Source: Pollutimonas harenae (GTDB lineage: Bacteria > Pseudomonadota > Gammaproteobacteria > Burkholderiales > Burkholderiaceae_B). Taken from it: 64,000 nt of DNA. Position 1 is the stretch's first letter. Each line of letters begins with the position of its first letter. This document shows, piece by piece, positions 35,817 through 44,279 of this stretch. The notes under the pieces are model-generated. The model searched no databases and was not told the DNA's origin. It saw only the letters and a program-made list of their open reading frames with translations. The stretch is from positions 682,001 through 746,000 of the forward strand of contig NZ_SDQD01000002.1 in assembly GCF_004153685.1 (NCBI RefSeq). The letters are read 5' to 3'. The position numbers were made by a program, and so were the translations under genes.

Positions 35817-37547
35817 TTAATGACTTGTTTTGAGTTGGGCACGCGCCAGCAGTATGACCGGCAACAATCCAGCCAGGACAATGGCCAGTGCCGCTACGGC
35901 ACCTTCTTCGTAGGTGCCTCGTGCGGCTTCGGCATAAAGCCAGGTAGCCAGGGTTTCAAAGTTGACCGGTCGCAGCAGCAGTGTGGCTGGAAGTTCCTTC
36001 ATGGTATCAACAAAGACCAGCAAGGCAGCCGCGCTCAGGGCTGGCCGCAACAGGGGCAGGTGTACCCGTCGCAAAGTACCCGCCGAGGTTTCTCCGAGCA
36101 AGCGAGAGGCCTGCTCGAGCGAGGGTGGAATGCGGGCCAGTCCGGCTTCGATACCGCCAATCGAGATGGCCAGGAAGCGGATCATGTAGGCGCAGACCAG
36201 TGCTGTACTGCTACCCATGAGCAGTAGCCCCGGATCTGGATTGCCCAACATTTGCCAGACCCAGCCGGCCAGCCCGTCCAGGAGCATGAAGGGCATGAGC
36301 AGGCCTATGGCCAGCACCGTGCCGGGAATGGCATAGCCGCAAGTGGCGATGCGGGTGCAAAGCCTGGACAGACTCATCGGTGCGCCGTGCCGGATGACGC
36401 GTGCTGCCCAGACTGCCACCAGCCCGGCGAGCACGGTGACTACCGTAGCAATCAAAGCGATCTTGACTGTGTTGTAGCCGCTATGCAATAGCTGATCGGA
36501 CACCGAGCCTATGGTGTGAAAATGCTTATAGGTTTCGTTAAGCAGGTAGAGCCCGGGAGCCACAAAGCCTATGACAATAGGAAACCAGCCAAGCGCAATG
36601 GCAAGTACCGCTTGTGATCCCTTCAGTTTGCTGGCTTGCAGGGTGCGTGTGCGCTGTGTGCTGGCATAGCGTTGACGGCGTCTGCCATGGCGCTCGAACA
36701 GAATCAGTACAGCGACAATAGCCAACATGGCCAATGCGATCTGCGCCGCACCGGCGAGATCTGAACGGGTGACCCAAGTGGTATAGATGGATACCGTCAG
36801 TGTCTGCACGCCCAGAAACTCTGAAGCGCCGATATCGTTCAGTGTTTCCAGCAAGGCCAGGCTCACGCCCACGGCAATGGCTGGTCGTGCCATGGGCAGT
36901 GCAACGCGAAAGAAGGCTCCGCGCCCGGTTGTGCCCAAAATGCGTGCAGCTTCCAAGAGGCTTCCGGCCTGCGTGGCGAACATCACACGAGTGCTAAGGT
37001 ATACATAGGGGTAGAGCACAAAACCCAGCAGGAAGATGGCGCCAGGCAGGGAGCGTAAGTCGGGCAGACGAAACTGACGCGGACTATCGTAACCCAGCAG
37101 CTCGCGTAAGACAGTCTGGATCGGTCCTATGGGATGCAACAGATCCAGATAAGCGAACGCCACGATATAAGTAGGTACTGCCAAGGGCAGCAGCAGCGCC
37201 CAGGACAGGATGCTGCGCGAAGGAAAGTCGTAGGCAGTAATCAGCCAGGCACTACCTACACCCAGGCAGGTAACGAGTGTGCCAACGCCCAGGAGCAGCA
37301 GCACGGTGTTCCATAAGGCTGTAGGCAGAACGAATTGCAGCAGGTGGGTCCAGTGCTCGGCGGTACCCTGGAAGGTAAACCACAGTAGTGAAAGTACCGG
37401 GGCAATGACACACAAGGCGATTACGAAAGCGGCTATCCGCCAGCCTAGACCAGGATCGAAGAAAAAACGGCGATGTGAAGACAACAGCAGATATTCCTGC
37501 AAAAATCGGAAAAACGCGGGCCATAAGGCCCGCGTTTGCGTGAGCAT
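35817..37547 (-). CDS. fbpB: Iron(III) ABC transporter permease
   Basis: A fused double permease of up to 576 residues. Two homologous halves each carry a BPD inner-membrane motif: EAARILGTTGRGAFFRVALPMARPAIA (first half) and EQASRLLGETSAGTLRRVHLPLLRPALS (second half), as in FbpB. The ATG at 37547 lacks a ribosome site, and the first 13 codons contain a terminator hairpin. A better start may be TTG 37484 (or CTG just before), which has AGGA upstream and leaves LSSHRRFFFDPGLGWRIA at the N-terminus. Family role: inner-membrane passage of ferric iron delivered by FbpA. Confidence 0.88.
   Translation of the reverse strand: MLTQTRALWPAFFRFLQEYLLLSSHRRFFFDPGLGWRIAAFVIALCVIAPVLSLLWFTFQGTAEHWTHLLQFVLPTALWNTVLLLLGVGTLVTCLGVGSAWLITAYDFPSRSILSWALLLPLAVPTYIVAFAYLDLLHPIGPIQTVLRELLGYDSPRQFRLPDLRSLPGAIFLLGFVLYPYVYLSTRVMFATQAGSLLEAARILGTTGRGAFFRVALPMARPAIAVGVSLALLETLNDIGASEFLGVQTLTVSIYTTWVTRSDLAGAAQIALAMLAIVAVLILFERHGRRRQRYASTQRTRTLQASKLKGSQAVLAIALGWFPIVIGFVAPGLYLLNETYKHFHTIGSVSDQLLHSGYNTVKIALIATVVTVLAGLVAVWAARVIRHGAPMSLSRLCTRIATCGYAIPGTVLAIGLLMPFMLLDGLAGWVWQMLGNPDPGLLLMGSSTALVCAYMIRFLAISIGGIEAGLARIPPSLEQASRLLGETSAGTLRRVHLPLLRPALSAAALLVFVDTMKELPATLLLRPVNFETLATWLYAEAARGTYEEGAVAALAIVLAGLLPVILLARAQLKTSH
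37512..37537 (-). terminator. Intrinsic terminator/attenuator between fbpA and fbpB
   Basis: A perfect 11-bp inverted repeat (AAACGCGGGCC and its complement, 4-base loop). On the minus strand it is followed by TTCCGATTTTT, and the arm itself ends in TTT, giving TTTTTCC. It begins 28 bases after the fbpA stop and lies within the 5' end of the fbpB frame. It should let most transcripts stop after fbpA. Confidence 0.85.
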
Positions 37548-37565
37548 GAGAGTGTAGGTGTTTGC

Positions 37566-38615
37566 TTAGTTGTTGAAGCCGACCTTGTCCACTAACTCGC
37601 TGGCTTGCTTGCGATGCTTGGCAATTTCAGTCAGGGGTAGCGGATCGACCACCAGCGGGCCAAAGCTGGCTATAACGGGATCCAGTTTCACGCCTTCCCT
37701 GATAGGGTATTCATAGTTGGCATTAGCATACAGGCCTTGTGCTTTTTCGGAAACCAGATACTCAAGCAGCTTGACCGCATTCTCTTTGTTGGGAGCATAC
37801 TTGGCAACAGCTGCGCCCGAAATATTGACGTGCGTGCCTTTGCTGTCTGCGCTGGCAAAGGTTGGACGCACCACTTTGATGGCATCACCCCATTTACGGT
37901 TGTCAGTGCCGGGTTCTGCGTTTTTCATGCGGCCTACATAATAGGCGTTGGCAATGCCGATATCGCAAATACCACCCAGAATGTCGCGAGCAACGTCGCG
38001 ATCACCGCCGGCGGCCTTGCGACCAAGATTGTTCTTGACGTTGCGCAACCAGTTCTCGGTGGCCTCTGCGCCGTTATGGGCGATCATGGCTGCGATCAGG
38101 GCGGTGTTGTACGGATGCTGGCCGGAACGGATGCAGACTTTTCCTTTCCATTTTGGATCGGCAAGCGCTTCGTAGGTAATCGCGCTGACATCCAGGTCCT
38201 TTGCCACGTAGGCTACACGATCACGTAGCGACAAGGAGTACCACTCCGGGCCGCGCAGATTAGCGGGAATGGTTTCATTCAATACCTTGGATTCGATAGG
38301 CTGGGTGACGTCGGCTTCGACCAGATCGAGCAAATTGCCGATATCGACCGTCATGAGCACGTCGGCGGGCGATTTATCGCCTTCCGCCTTCACACGTTCA
38401 ATCAAGCCGTCTTTAACAAAAACAGTGTTGACCGTGATGCCTGTGTCTTTGGTGAACGCGTCAAGCAGAGGTTGTATAAGCTTGGGCTCGCGCGTTGTGT
38501 ACAGGCTGACATCGTCGGCGGCCAGTGCGGCAGTCGATAAGGTCGTCATGGCGGCGATACCCGCTAGTGCGGCAGTTTTAAATAAAAAGGGGAGCAGCGT
38601 TTTATGCGCACGCAT
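37566..38615 (-). CDS. fbpA: Iron(III) ABC transporter substrate-binding protein
   Basis: A 349-residue periplasmic ferric-binding protein. The signal peptide TAALAGIAAMTTLSTAALAAD ends near residue 31; the mature part begins DDVSLYTTREPKLIQPLLDAF. SPADVLMTVDIGNLLDLVEADV, PYNTALIAAMIAHNGAEATENWL and the iron-ligand tyrosine pair in GIANAYYVGRM fit the FbpA/FutA type. ATG 38615 follows GGAG at about -7; the upstream in-frame extension is not protein-like. It is the first gene of fbpABC, with a Fur box about 75 bases upstream. Confidence 0.92.
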   Translation of the reverse strand: MRAHKTLLPFLFKTAALAGIAAMTTLSTAALAADDVSLYTTREPKLIQPLLDAFTKDTGITVNTVFVKDGLIERVKAEGDKSPADVLMTVDIGNLLDLVEADVTQPIESKVLNETIPANLRGPEWYSLSLRDRVAYVAKDLDVSAITYEALADPKWKGKVCIRSGQHPYNTALIAAMIAHNGAEATENWLRNVKNNLGRKAAGGDRDVARDILGGICDIGIANAYYVGRMKNAEPGTDNRKWGDAIKVVRPTFASADSKGTHVNISGAAVAKYAPNKENAVKLLEYLVSEKAQGLYANANYEYPIREGVKLDPVIASFGPLVVDPLPLTEIAKHRKQASELVDKVGFNN

Positions 38616-39021
38616 GGAATTCTCCGGGCAGGTAGGTGAAAGTAAGTAAGGAAAATATAAAACTGCGAATGCAGTGATCTGTACCGAAATGAAAATGAGT
38701 CTCAAGTAGAGATGGAAAGATAGCAGACAACTAGAAACATTACAATACTGAATCTTGGCTGAATTACAGCAAACGGCATTAGGATATGCTGGGCAGGCCA
38801 CCGAGATTTTTGATCTATGTTAAACAAGCCTCTGATAGTTGCCTGCCCGCATTTGCGTTTGAGGACTCACGTCGTATTATCCCTAATACCCCTTTGGCGT
38901 TTGCGGCGTTAGACGACAGGTAGGCCGGGTAGGCTAAAATCCAGTCTTTCCAGCCTGTGCATGCCGGCATGAGCCATGCTATTTCACCATCCATCACAGG
39001 CAATTATCTTTTATCAGACAC
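38616..39021. other. Divergent intergenic region between fbpA and fpr
   Basis: A 406-base gap holding the fbpA leader and Fur box on the left and the fpr promoter on the right. Only the Fur box is clear. A 62-codon minus-strand frame at 38815-39003 has no recognisable protein character or ribosome site. Confidence 0.5.
38690..38704. promoter_or_regulatory. Fur box upstream of fbpABC
   Basis: On the minus strand TGAGACTCATTTTCA matches the 7-1-7 Fur consensus TGATAATNATTATCA in 12 of 14 positions. Its place in front of a ferric-uptake operon supports it. Iron repression of fbpABC is the expected outcome. Confidence 0.72.
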
Positions 39022-39798
39022 ATGGCAGCTTTTAATACAGAGCAGGTTCTTAACGTTCATCACTGGAACGACACGCTGTTTTCCTTTACTACTACGCGCG
39101 ACCCCGCCTTGCGTTTTCACAATGGCCACTTTGTGATGCTGGGGCTGGAGGTAAATGGCAAACCCCTGATGCGTGCATACAGCATTGCCAGCGCCAACTA
39201 CGAGGAAAATCTCGAATTTCTGAGCATCAAGGTCCAGGATGGCCCTCTGACTTCACGTCTGCAGCACCTGAAGCAAGGTGACTCGGTGTTAGTCAGCAAA
39301 AAGCCGGTCGGCACCCTGGTGGTCGACGATTTGAAGCCAGGCAAGCATTTGTACTTGTTTGCCACCGGAACCGGCCTGGCGCCATTCATGAGCATTATCA
39401 AAGACCCGGATGTCTATGAACGCTTTGATAAAGTCGTTCTGTTGCACGGCGTACGCTTCAAGAGCGAGCTGGCTTATTCCGACTATATTCAGAACGAACT
39501 GCCCAATAACGAATATTTTGGCGAGTTCGTGCGCGACAAGCTTATTTACTATCCCACGGTCACGCGCGAGCCTTTTGTTCATCAGGGCCGGATTACTCAT
39601 GTCGTCGAAACAGGACAACTGTTTGACGATATAGGCTTGCCTCCATTGAACCCCGAAGTCGATCGCGCCATGCTTTGCGGCAGCCCCCATATGCTGGCCG
39701 ACATAAGCGCCATGCTCGATAAGCGCGGCTTTGTTGTGTCTTCGGGTGTGGGCCAGCCCGGCGATTATGTCATTGAGCGTGCTTTCGTCGAAAAATAA
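39022..39798 (+). CDS. fpr: Ferredoxin--NADP+ reductase
   Basis: A 258-residue bacterial-type FNR. FAD motif RAYSIASA (about 53-60) with FLSIKVQDGPLTSRL, NADP motif FATGTGLAPFMSIIKD, VVLLHGVRFKSELAY, then YYPTVTREPF and MLCGSPHMLADISAML. The ending FVEK is typical of the subclass found in Burkholderiales and Pseudomonas. Family role: electron exchange between NADPH and ferredoxin or flavodoxin, often tied to oxidative stress. It stands alone, with no clear ribosome site before the ATG. Confidence 0.93.
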   Translation: MAAFNTEQVLNVHHWNDTLFSFTTTRDPALRFHNGHFVMLGLEVNGKPLMRAYSIASANYEENLEFLSIKVQDGPLTSRLQHLKQGDSVLVSKKPVGTLVVDDLKPGKHLYLFATGTGLAPFMSIIKDPDVYERFDKVVLLHGVRFKSELAYSDYIQNELPNNEYFGEFVRDKLIYYPTVTREPFVHQGRITHVVETGQLFDDIGLPPLNPEVDRAMLCGSPHMLADISAMLDKRGFVVSSGVGQPGDYVIERAFVEK

Positions 39799-39982
39799 AT
39801 CAAAATTTCGCCAACAACAAATTAGAAAAGCCGAGCTTGGCGTTGTGTTTGACCAAGCCCAACCAGGCAAACATAACGCCGGCAACTGATTTATTGTGCC
39901 AGACAGCGAGTAGGGGCTTTTAATTTTAGCTATAGATGATTAAACTCCAATAGTTGTTTTAACGACTTAACTGAGACTTATC

Positions 39983-40369
39983 ATGACTAAGCAAATTATC
40001 CACACTGATGCAGCTCCTGCAGCCGTAGGTCCTTATTCACAAGCGGTTATGGCGGGCCCTGGCAAAACCGTGTATTTGTCCGGCCAGATTGGTCTGGAAC
40101 CCGGCACCGGGGAGTTGGTCTCTGAAAATTTTGAAGGCCAGGTAAGGCAGTCGTTTGCCAACATGCAGGCGGTGATCGAAGCTGCGGGCGGCAAACTCGA
40201 AAATATCGTCAAGTTGACGCTTTTTCTGACTGACCTGAGCAAATTTGCCAGTGCCAATGCCATCATGGCCGACATCATTCCACAGCCTTTTCCAGCGCGT
40301 TCCACGATAGGCGTAGCCAGTCTGCCCAAAGGCGCACAGTTCGAAGTCGAAGCGATTATCGTCGTTTAA
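39983..40369 (+). CDS. ridA: RidA family reactive intermediate/imine deaminase
   Basis: A 128-residue RidA (YjgF/YER057c/UK114) protein: PAAVGPYSQAVMAG, VYLSGQIGLEPGTGELV, FANMQAVIEAAGG, VKLTLFLTDLSKFASAN and the catalytic Arg in FPARSTIGVASLPKGAQFEVEAI. The common Cys after that Arg (ARSCV) is Thr here, which the family tolerates. Function: hydrolysis of 2-aminoacrylate and similar enamines released by PLP enzymes. recG begins 10-13 bases after the stop, so the two are likely cotranscribed. Confidence 0.93.
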   Translation: MTKQIIHTDAAPAAVGPYSQAVMAGPGKTVYLSGQIGLEPGTGELVSENFEGQVRQSFANMQAVIEAAGGKLENIVKLTLFLTDLSKFASANAIMADIIPQPFPARSTIGVASLPKGAQFEVEAIIVV

Positions 40370-40382
40370 TCAGGCTATTTTG

Positions 40383-42482
40383 GTGGCTGCTCTCAAGGCG
40401 CCTGGCCGACGTTCCCGGAAGTCCGCCGCTGCAACGCAGGCGGCAGGTTCCGGCAGTTCGCTGGTTGAACGCAAGTTGCGGCACCTGGGCCTGCACCAGC
40501 CATCCGACTTTGTGGTGCATTTGCCTTTGCGCTATGAGGACGAAACCCGGGTAGTGCCCATAGCATCTGTGCAACCCGGTGCATCTGCACAGATAGAAGG
40601 TGATGTCATTCGCAGCGAGGTGCAGTTTCGGCCGCGCCGGCAACTGCATGCCATCATTCAGGATGACACCGGACAGCTGGCCCTGCGCTGGCTCCATTTT
40701 TATCCCAACCAGCAAAAGCAGGTGGAGGCCGGCAAGCGCATTCGCGTTAGAGGCGAAGTTCGCCATGGATTTGGCGGTTACGAAATGGTGCATCCCAAGG
40801 TCTCCGCAGCAGGTACGCCTTTGCCCCAGGCTTTGACTCCGGTCTATCCGGCTACCGATGGCTTGTCGCAAGCGAGCTTGCGCAAGGCGATCGATGCGGC
40901 GCTCGATACGGCCGATCTGTCCGACAGTCTGCCCGCCGAGCTGTGCCAGCGCTACAACCTGATTTCTTTTGCAGATGCCATACGAGTCTTGCATCATCCT
41001 CCGGCCAATGTCTCGTATGCTGACCTGATTGAACGCGAGCATCCGGCCTGGGTGCGTATCAAGTTCGACGAACTGCTGGCTCAGCAATTGTCGCTGGCGG
41101 CTGCCCGTGCGGCGCGACGCCGGCAGCGGGCTCCGGCGCTGACCGCCGTGCAGGCCGTGTTACCGCAGCAATTGCAAGCAAGCCTGCCTTTTGAACTGAC
41201 GGGCGCACAAGCACGGGTCATAGCCGAAATTTCCCAGGATCTTCGGCGTACTTTCCCCATGCACCGTCTGCTGCAGGGTGATGTAGGTAGTGGAAAGACC
41301 ATAGTCGCCGCCTTTGCGGCTGTTCAGGCCATCGCCAGCGGTTGCCAAGTAGCCATCATGGCGCCCACCGAAATTCTGGCTGAGCAGCATTTCCATAAAT
41401 TGAGTGCCTGGCTGGAACCTTTGGGCGTGCATTTGGCCTGGCTGGCTGGCAGTCTTACTGGCAAGCAGCGCAAAGCGGCATTTGATGCCGTCGCGTCGGG
41501 TCAGGCGCAATTGGTGGTGGGTACCACCGCACTCATCCAGGAGAAAGTCATATTCGCCAAGCTGGGGCTGATTATCCTGGACGAGCAACATCGCTTTGGC
41601 GTGGGGCAGCGTCTGGAGCTCAGCCGCAAGGGCGAAGATTCATTGGGCCACGAAGCATTGATACCCCATCAGCTGAACATGAGTGCCACTCCCATACCCA
41701 GAACCCTGGCGATGACTTTCTTTGCCGATCTGGATGTTTCGGCGATCGACGAACTCCCGCCAGGACGCAGTCCCGTCCTGACCAAGCTGATTGCCGACAG
41801 CCGGCGCGACGAAGTGCTGGGCAGCGTCATGACCGAGGTGCGTGAGGGACGGCAGGCTTATTGGGTGTGCCCCCTGGTCGAGGAAAGCGAAGCCTTGCAG
41901 CTGCAGACGGCAGTCGATACGCACGCCCGGCTGGTGCAGGCATTACCCGATATGCGGGTCGGCTTGATACACGGTAAGTTGGCCACCGCCGAGAAGCAGG
42001 CCGTCATGCATGATTTTCGAGCCGGCAGCATAGATTTGCTAGTGGCGACCACCGTGATAGAGGTGGGCGTCGACGTGCCGAATGCGTCGCTCATGATTAT
42101 CGAGCACGCCGAACGTTTCGGACTGGCGCAGCTGCATCAATTGCGAGGACGGGTGGGGCGGGGCAGTCTCCAGTCCATCTGCGTATTGATGTATCAAACG
42201 CCTTTGTCGATGATTGCGCGCCAGCGCTTGCGGGCGATGTATGAAACCGCCGATGGCTTCGACATTGCCCGACGCGACCTTGAGCTGCGCGGGCCCGGAG
42301 AATTCCTGGGCGTGCGGCAATCAGGTCAGGAGCTGTTGCGCTTTGCCAGCATAGACACTGATATCCGTATTGCCGAACAGGCCCGTGAGGCCGTTGTTGA
42401 ACTGCGCGATCACTATCCCGGGCACGCCCAGTCGCATTTGCGCCGCTGGATGCGCAACAAGCAAGATTTCCTGCGCAGTTAG
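40383..42482 (+). CDS. recG: ATP-dependent DNA helicase RecG
   Basis: A RecG helicase of about 699 residues. The N-terminal wedge/OB domain includes FVVHLPLRYEDETRVVPI and IQDDTGQLALRWLHFYPNQ. The helicase core has Walker A LLQGDVGSGKTIVA, IMAPTEILAEQHF, the DExH box LIILDEQHRFGV, LNMSATPIPRTLAM, and motif VI HQLRGRVGRG. Family role: fork reversal and branch migration. The start is GTG 40383 (AGG 8 bases upstream) or the adjacent TTG 40380. It lies directly after ridA and upstream of oxyR, an order I recall from Bordetella relatives. Confidence 0.95.
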   Translation: MAALKAPGRRSRKSAAATQAAGSGSSLVERKLRHLGLHQPSDFVVHLPLRYEDETRVVPIASVQPGASAQIEGDVIRSEVQFRPRRQLHAIIQDDTGQLALRWLHFYPNQQKQVEAGKRIRVRGEVRHGFGGYEMVHPKVSAAGTPLPQALTPVYPATDGLSQASLRKAIDAALDTADLSDSLPAELCQRYNLISFADAIRVLHHPPANVSYADLIEREHPAWVRIKFDELLAQQLSLAAARAARRRQRAPALTAVQAVLPQQLQASLPFELTGAQARVIAEISQDLRRTFPMHRLLQGDVGSGKTIVAAFAAVQAIASGCQVAIMAPTEILAEQHFHKLSAWLEPLGVHLAWLAGSLTGKQRKAAFDAVASGQAQLVVGTTALIQEKVIFAKLGLIILDEQHRFGVGQRLELSRKGEDSLGHEALIPHQLNMSATPIPRTLAMTFFADLDVSAIDELPPGRSPVLTKLIADSRRDEVLGSVMTEVREGRQAYWVCPLVEESEALQLQTAVDTHARLVQALPDMRVGLIHGKLATAEKQAVMHDFRAGSIDLLVATTVIEVGVDVPNASLMIIEHAERFGLAQLHQLRGRVGRGSLQSICVLMYQTPLSMIARQRLRAMYETADGFDIARRDLELRGPGEFLGVRQSGQELLRFASIDTDIRIAEQAREAVVELRDHYPGHAQSHLRRWMRNKQDFLRS

Positions 42483-42559
42483 CGTAGTCATGCCCGGGAA
42501 GCTGGGCCGAGTAAGCGCCAAGATCAGTGATTTACTACATTTAATTTGCGAGACACACC

Positions 42560-43510
42560 ATGACTTTGACTGAATTGAAATATATTGTCGCCGTTGCGCG
42601 CGAAAGGCATTTTGGCCGTGCCGCCGAAGCCTGCTTTGTCAGTCAGCCTACTTTATCGGTTGCGATACGCAAGCTTGAAGACGAATTGGGCGTGGTGTTG
42701 TTCGAGCGAGGAGGAACTGAAGTAGGTATTACACCCATAGGTTTGCGTGTTGTGGCACAGGCCCAGCGCGTGCTGGAAGAAGGAGCCAATCTGCGGGAAA
42801 TTGCACGCCAGGGGCATGACCCGCTTGCAGGGCCCTTGAGAGTGGGTATTATCTACACCATAGGGCCTTACTTGCTGCCCAAGCTGGTACCCACGCAAAT
42901 CTCGGCTACTCCCCAAATGCCGTTGTTGCTGCAGGAAAACTATACGACGCGCCTGCTCGAGTTGCTGCGTCAGGGCGAAATCGATTGCGCCATTGTGGCT
43001 TTGCCGCTGCCGGACACTGGTCTGGCCATCCATCCTTTGTACGACGAGCCATTTCTGGTGGCGGTGCCCAGGCATCACCCTTGGGCCGGCCGCAAAGAAA
43101 TCGCCTCATCCGAACTGAAGGATGAAACCATGCTGCTGCTGGGTTCGGGCCATTGTTTCCGTGACCAGGTCCTTGAGGTGTGTCCCGAACTCTCGCGATT
43201 CTCAGCGGCTAGCGAAGGCATTCAGCGCAGCTTTGAAGGTTCATCGCTGGAAACCATACGCCATATGGTAGCTGCGGGCATAGGCGTGACAGTGCTGCCG
43301 TCCAGCTCCTTGTCTTTGCCCGGCGTGCAGAATGACTTACTGAGCTTCATACCGTTCAAAAAGCCGGTGCCCGATCGGCGCGTGGTGCTGGCCTGGCGTA
43401 AAAGCTTCCCGCGCCCGGCTGCCATAGAGGCTCTGATCGAAGCTGTTCGGGTCTGCCACCTGGATGGCGTCAATTATCTGGACCCGATGCCGGTTGGGGA
43501 GCTCGTGTAA
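42560..43510 (+). CDS. oxyR: Hydrogen peroxide-sensing regulator OxyR
   Basis: A 316-residue LysR-type regulator. The HTH starts MTLTELKYIVAVARERHFGRAAEACFVSQPTLS. The redox pair is Cys199 in GSGHCFRDQ and Cys208 in VLEVCPEL, the same positions as E. coli OxyR, which identifies it among LysR proteins. Family role: peroxide forms the 199-208 disulfide and activates catalase, alkyl hydroperoxide reductase and dps genes. dps lies directly downstream and recG upstream, both on the same strand. Confidence 0.95.
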   Translation: MTLTELKYIVAVARERHFGRAAEACFVSQPTLSVAIRKLEDELGVVLFERGGTEVGITPIGLRVVAQAQRVLEEGANLREIARQGHDPLAGPLRVGIIYTIGPYLLPKLVPTQISATPQMPLLLQENYTTRLLELLRQGEIDCAIVALPLPDTGLAIHPLYDEPFLVAVPRHHPWAGRKEIASSELKDETMLLLGSGHCFRDQVLEVCPELSRFSAASEGIQRSFEGSSLETIRHMVAAGIGVTVLPSSSLSLPGVQNDLLSFIPFKKPVPDRRVVLAWRKSFPRPAAIEALIEAVRVCHLDGVNYLDPMPVGELV

Positions 43511-43513
43511 GGG

Positions 43514-43539
43514 GATATGTCTGCTCGAGCACAAATATC
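43514..43539. promoter_or_regulatory. 26-bp near-palindrome between oxyR and dps
   Basis: Eleven of 13 base pairs are symmetric around CTCGAG (outer arms GATAT/ATATC). It lies 3 bases after the oxyR stop and 58 bases before the dps ATG. With no T run after it, an operator for dps (OxyR is an obvious candidate) is more likely than a terminator. Inference only. Confidence 0.4.
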
Positions 43540-43596
43540 ATGGTGGCATGTTATTCTGATCTCACTCATATCACTTATGCTTTTTCGGAGGTATTC

Positions 43597-44121
43597 ATGG
43601 CAAGAGCGAAAAAACTGGACAACAGCAAAGTTGAAAAAATGAGCGATAAAGGTCTACCTATAGACATCGGTATTTCCAGCAAGGATCGTGCTACGGTCTC
43701 ACTCGAGTTGTCCAAAATGTTGGCCGACTCGTATACCTTGTATTTAATGACGCACAATTTCCACTGGAACGTCACCGGGCCGCTGTTCAACACACTGCAT
43801 CTCATGTTCATGACGCAATACACCGAAGCGTGGCAGGCACTGGATAGCATCGCCGAGCGTATCAGGGCGCTGGGGCATTTTGCGCCCGGCACTTACGCCG
43901 AATACGCCAAGCTTTCGTCCATCTCCGAAACCACCTCGGTGCCCGATGCAGAAACAATGATTCAGCTATTGGTGAAGGGCAATGAATCCGTCGCAAAGAC
44001 AGCGCGTACCGCCCTCAAGAAGGCTGATGCCGTCGACGACCAGCCGACTGTCGACTTGCTTACCCAGCGTCTGGATATCCACGAAAAGAACGCCTGGATG
44101 CTGCGCAGTCTGCTGCAGTAG
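43597..44121 (+). CDS. dps: DNA starvation/stationary phase protection protein Dps
   Basis: A 174-residue Dps ferritin-like protein. Ferroxidase residues are visible in THNFHWNVTGP (His) and ALDSIAERIRALG (Asp and Glu). The N-terminal tail ARAKKLDNSKVEKMSDK is lysine-rich, as in Dps proteins that bind DNA through the tail. ATG 43597 follows a strong GGAGG. Family role: iron oxidation with H2O2, iron storage and DNA protection. It follows oxyR, consistent with peroxide control, and ends in its own terminator. Confidence 0.95.
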   Translation: MARAKKLDNSKVEKMSDKGLPIDIGISSKDRATVSLELSKMLADSYTLYLMTHNFHWNVTGPLFNTLHLMFMTQYTEAWQALDSIAERIRALGHFAPGTYAEYAKLSSISETTSVPDAETMIQLLVKGNESVAKTARTALKKADAVDDQPTVDLLTQRLDIHEKNAWMLRSLLQ

Positions 44122-44154
44122 GTCATAGCGCAATACGCGCTGCAAGCAGCACTC

Positions 44155-44189
44155 ACGCTCCTCGGCGCTGGCGCCCACGGAGCGTTTTT
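44155..44189 (+). terminator. Rho-independent terminator of dps
   Basis: ACGCTCC/GGAGCGT stem enclosing an inner GGCGC/GCGCC hairpin, then TTTTT, 34 bases after the dps stop. Confidence 0.8.
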
Positions 44190-44279
44190 AGTTTTCAGCA
44201 TAGCGAAAACCCTGAAGCCAGACGACAGCGCTTCCGAGTCTTTCGGTGTATGCTTTCCTGCGTACTTTCAGGAGGCTAT

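Noticed and set aside
38815-39003. 62-codon minus-strand frame in the fbpA-fpr gap
   Set aside because: No ribosome site, odd composition, and it lies in a promoter region.
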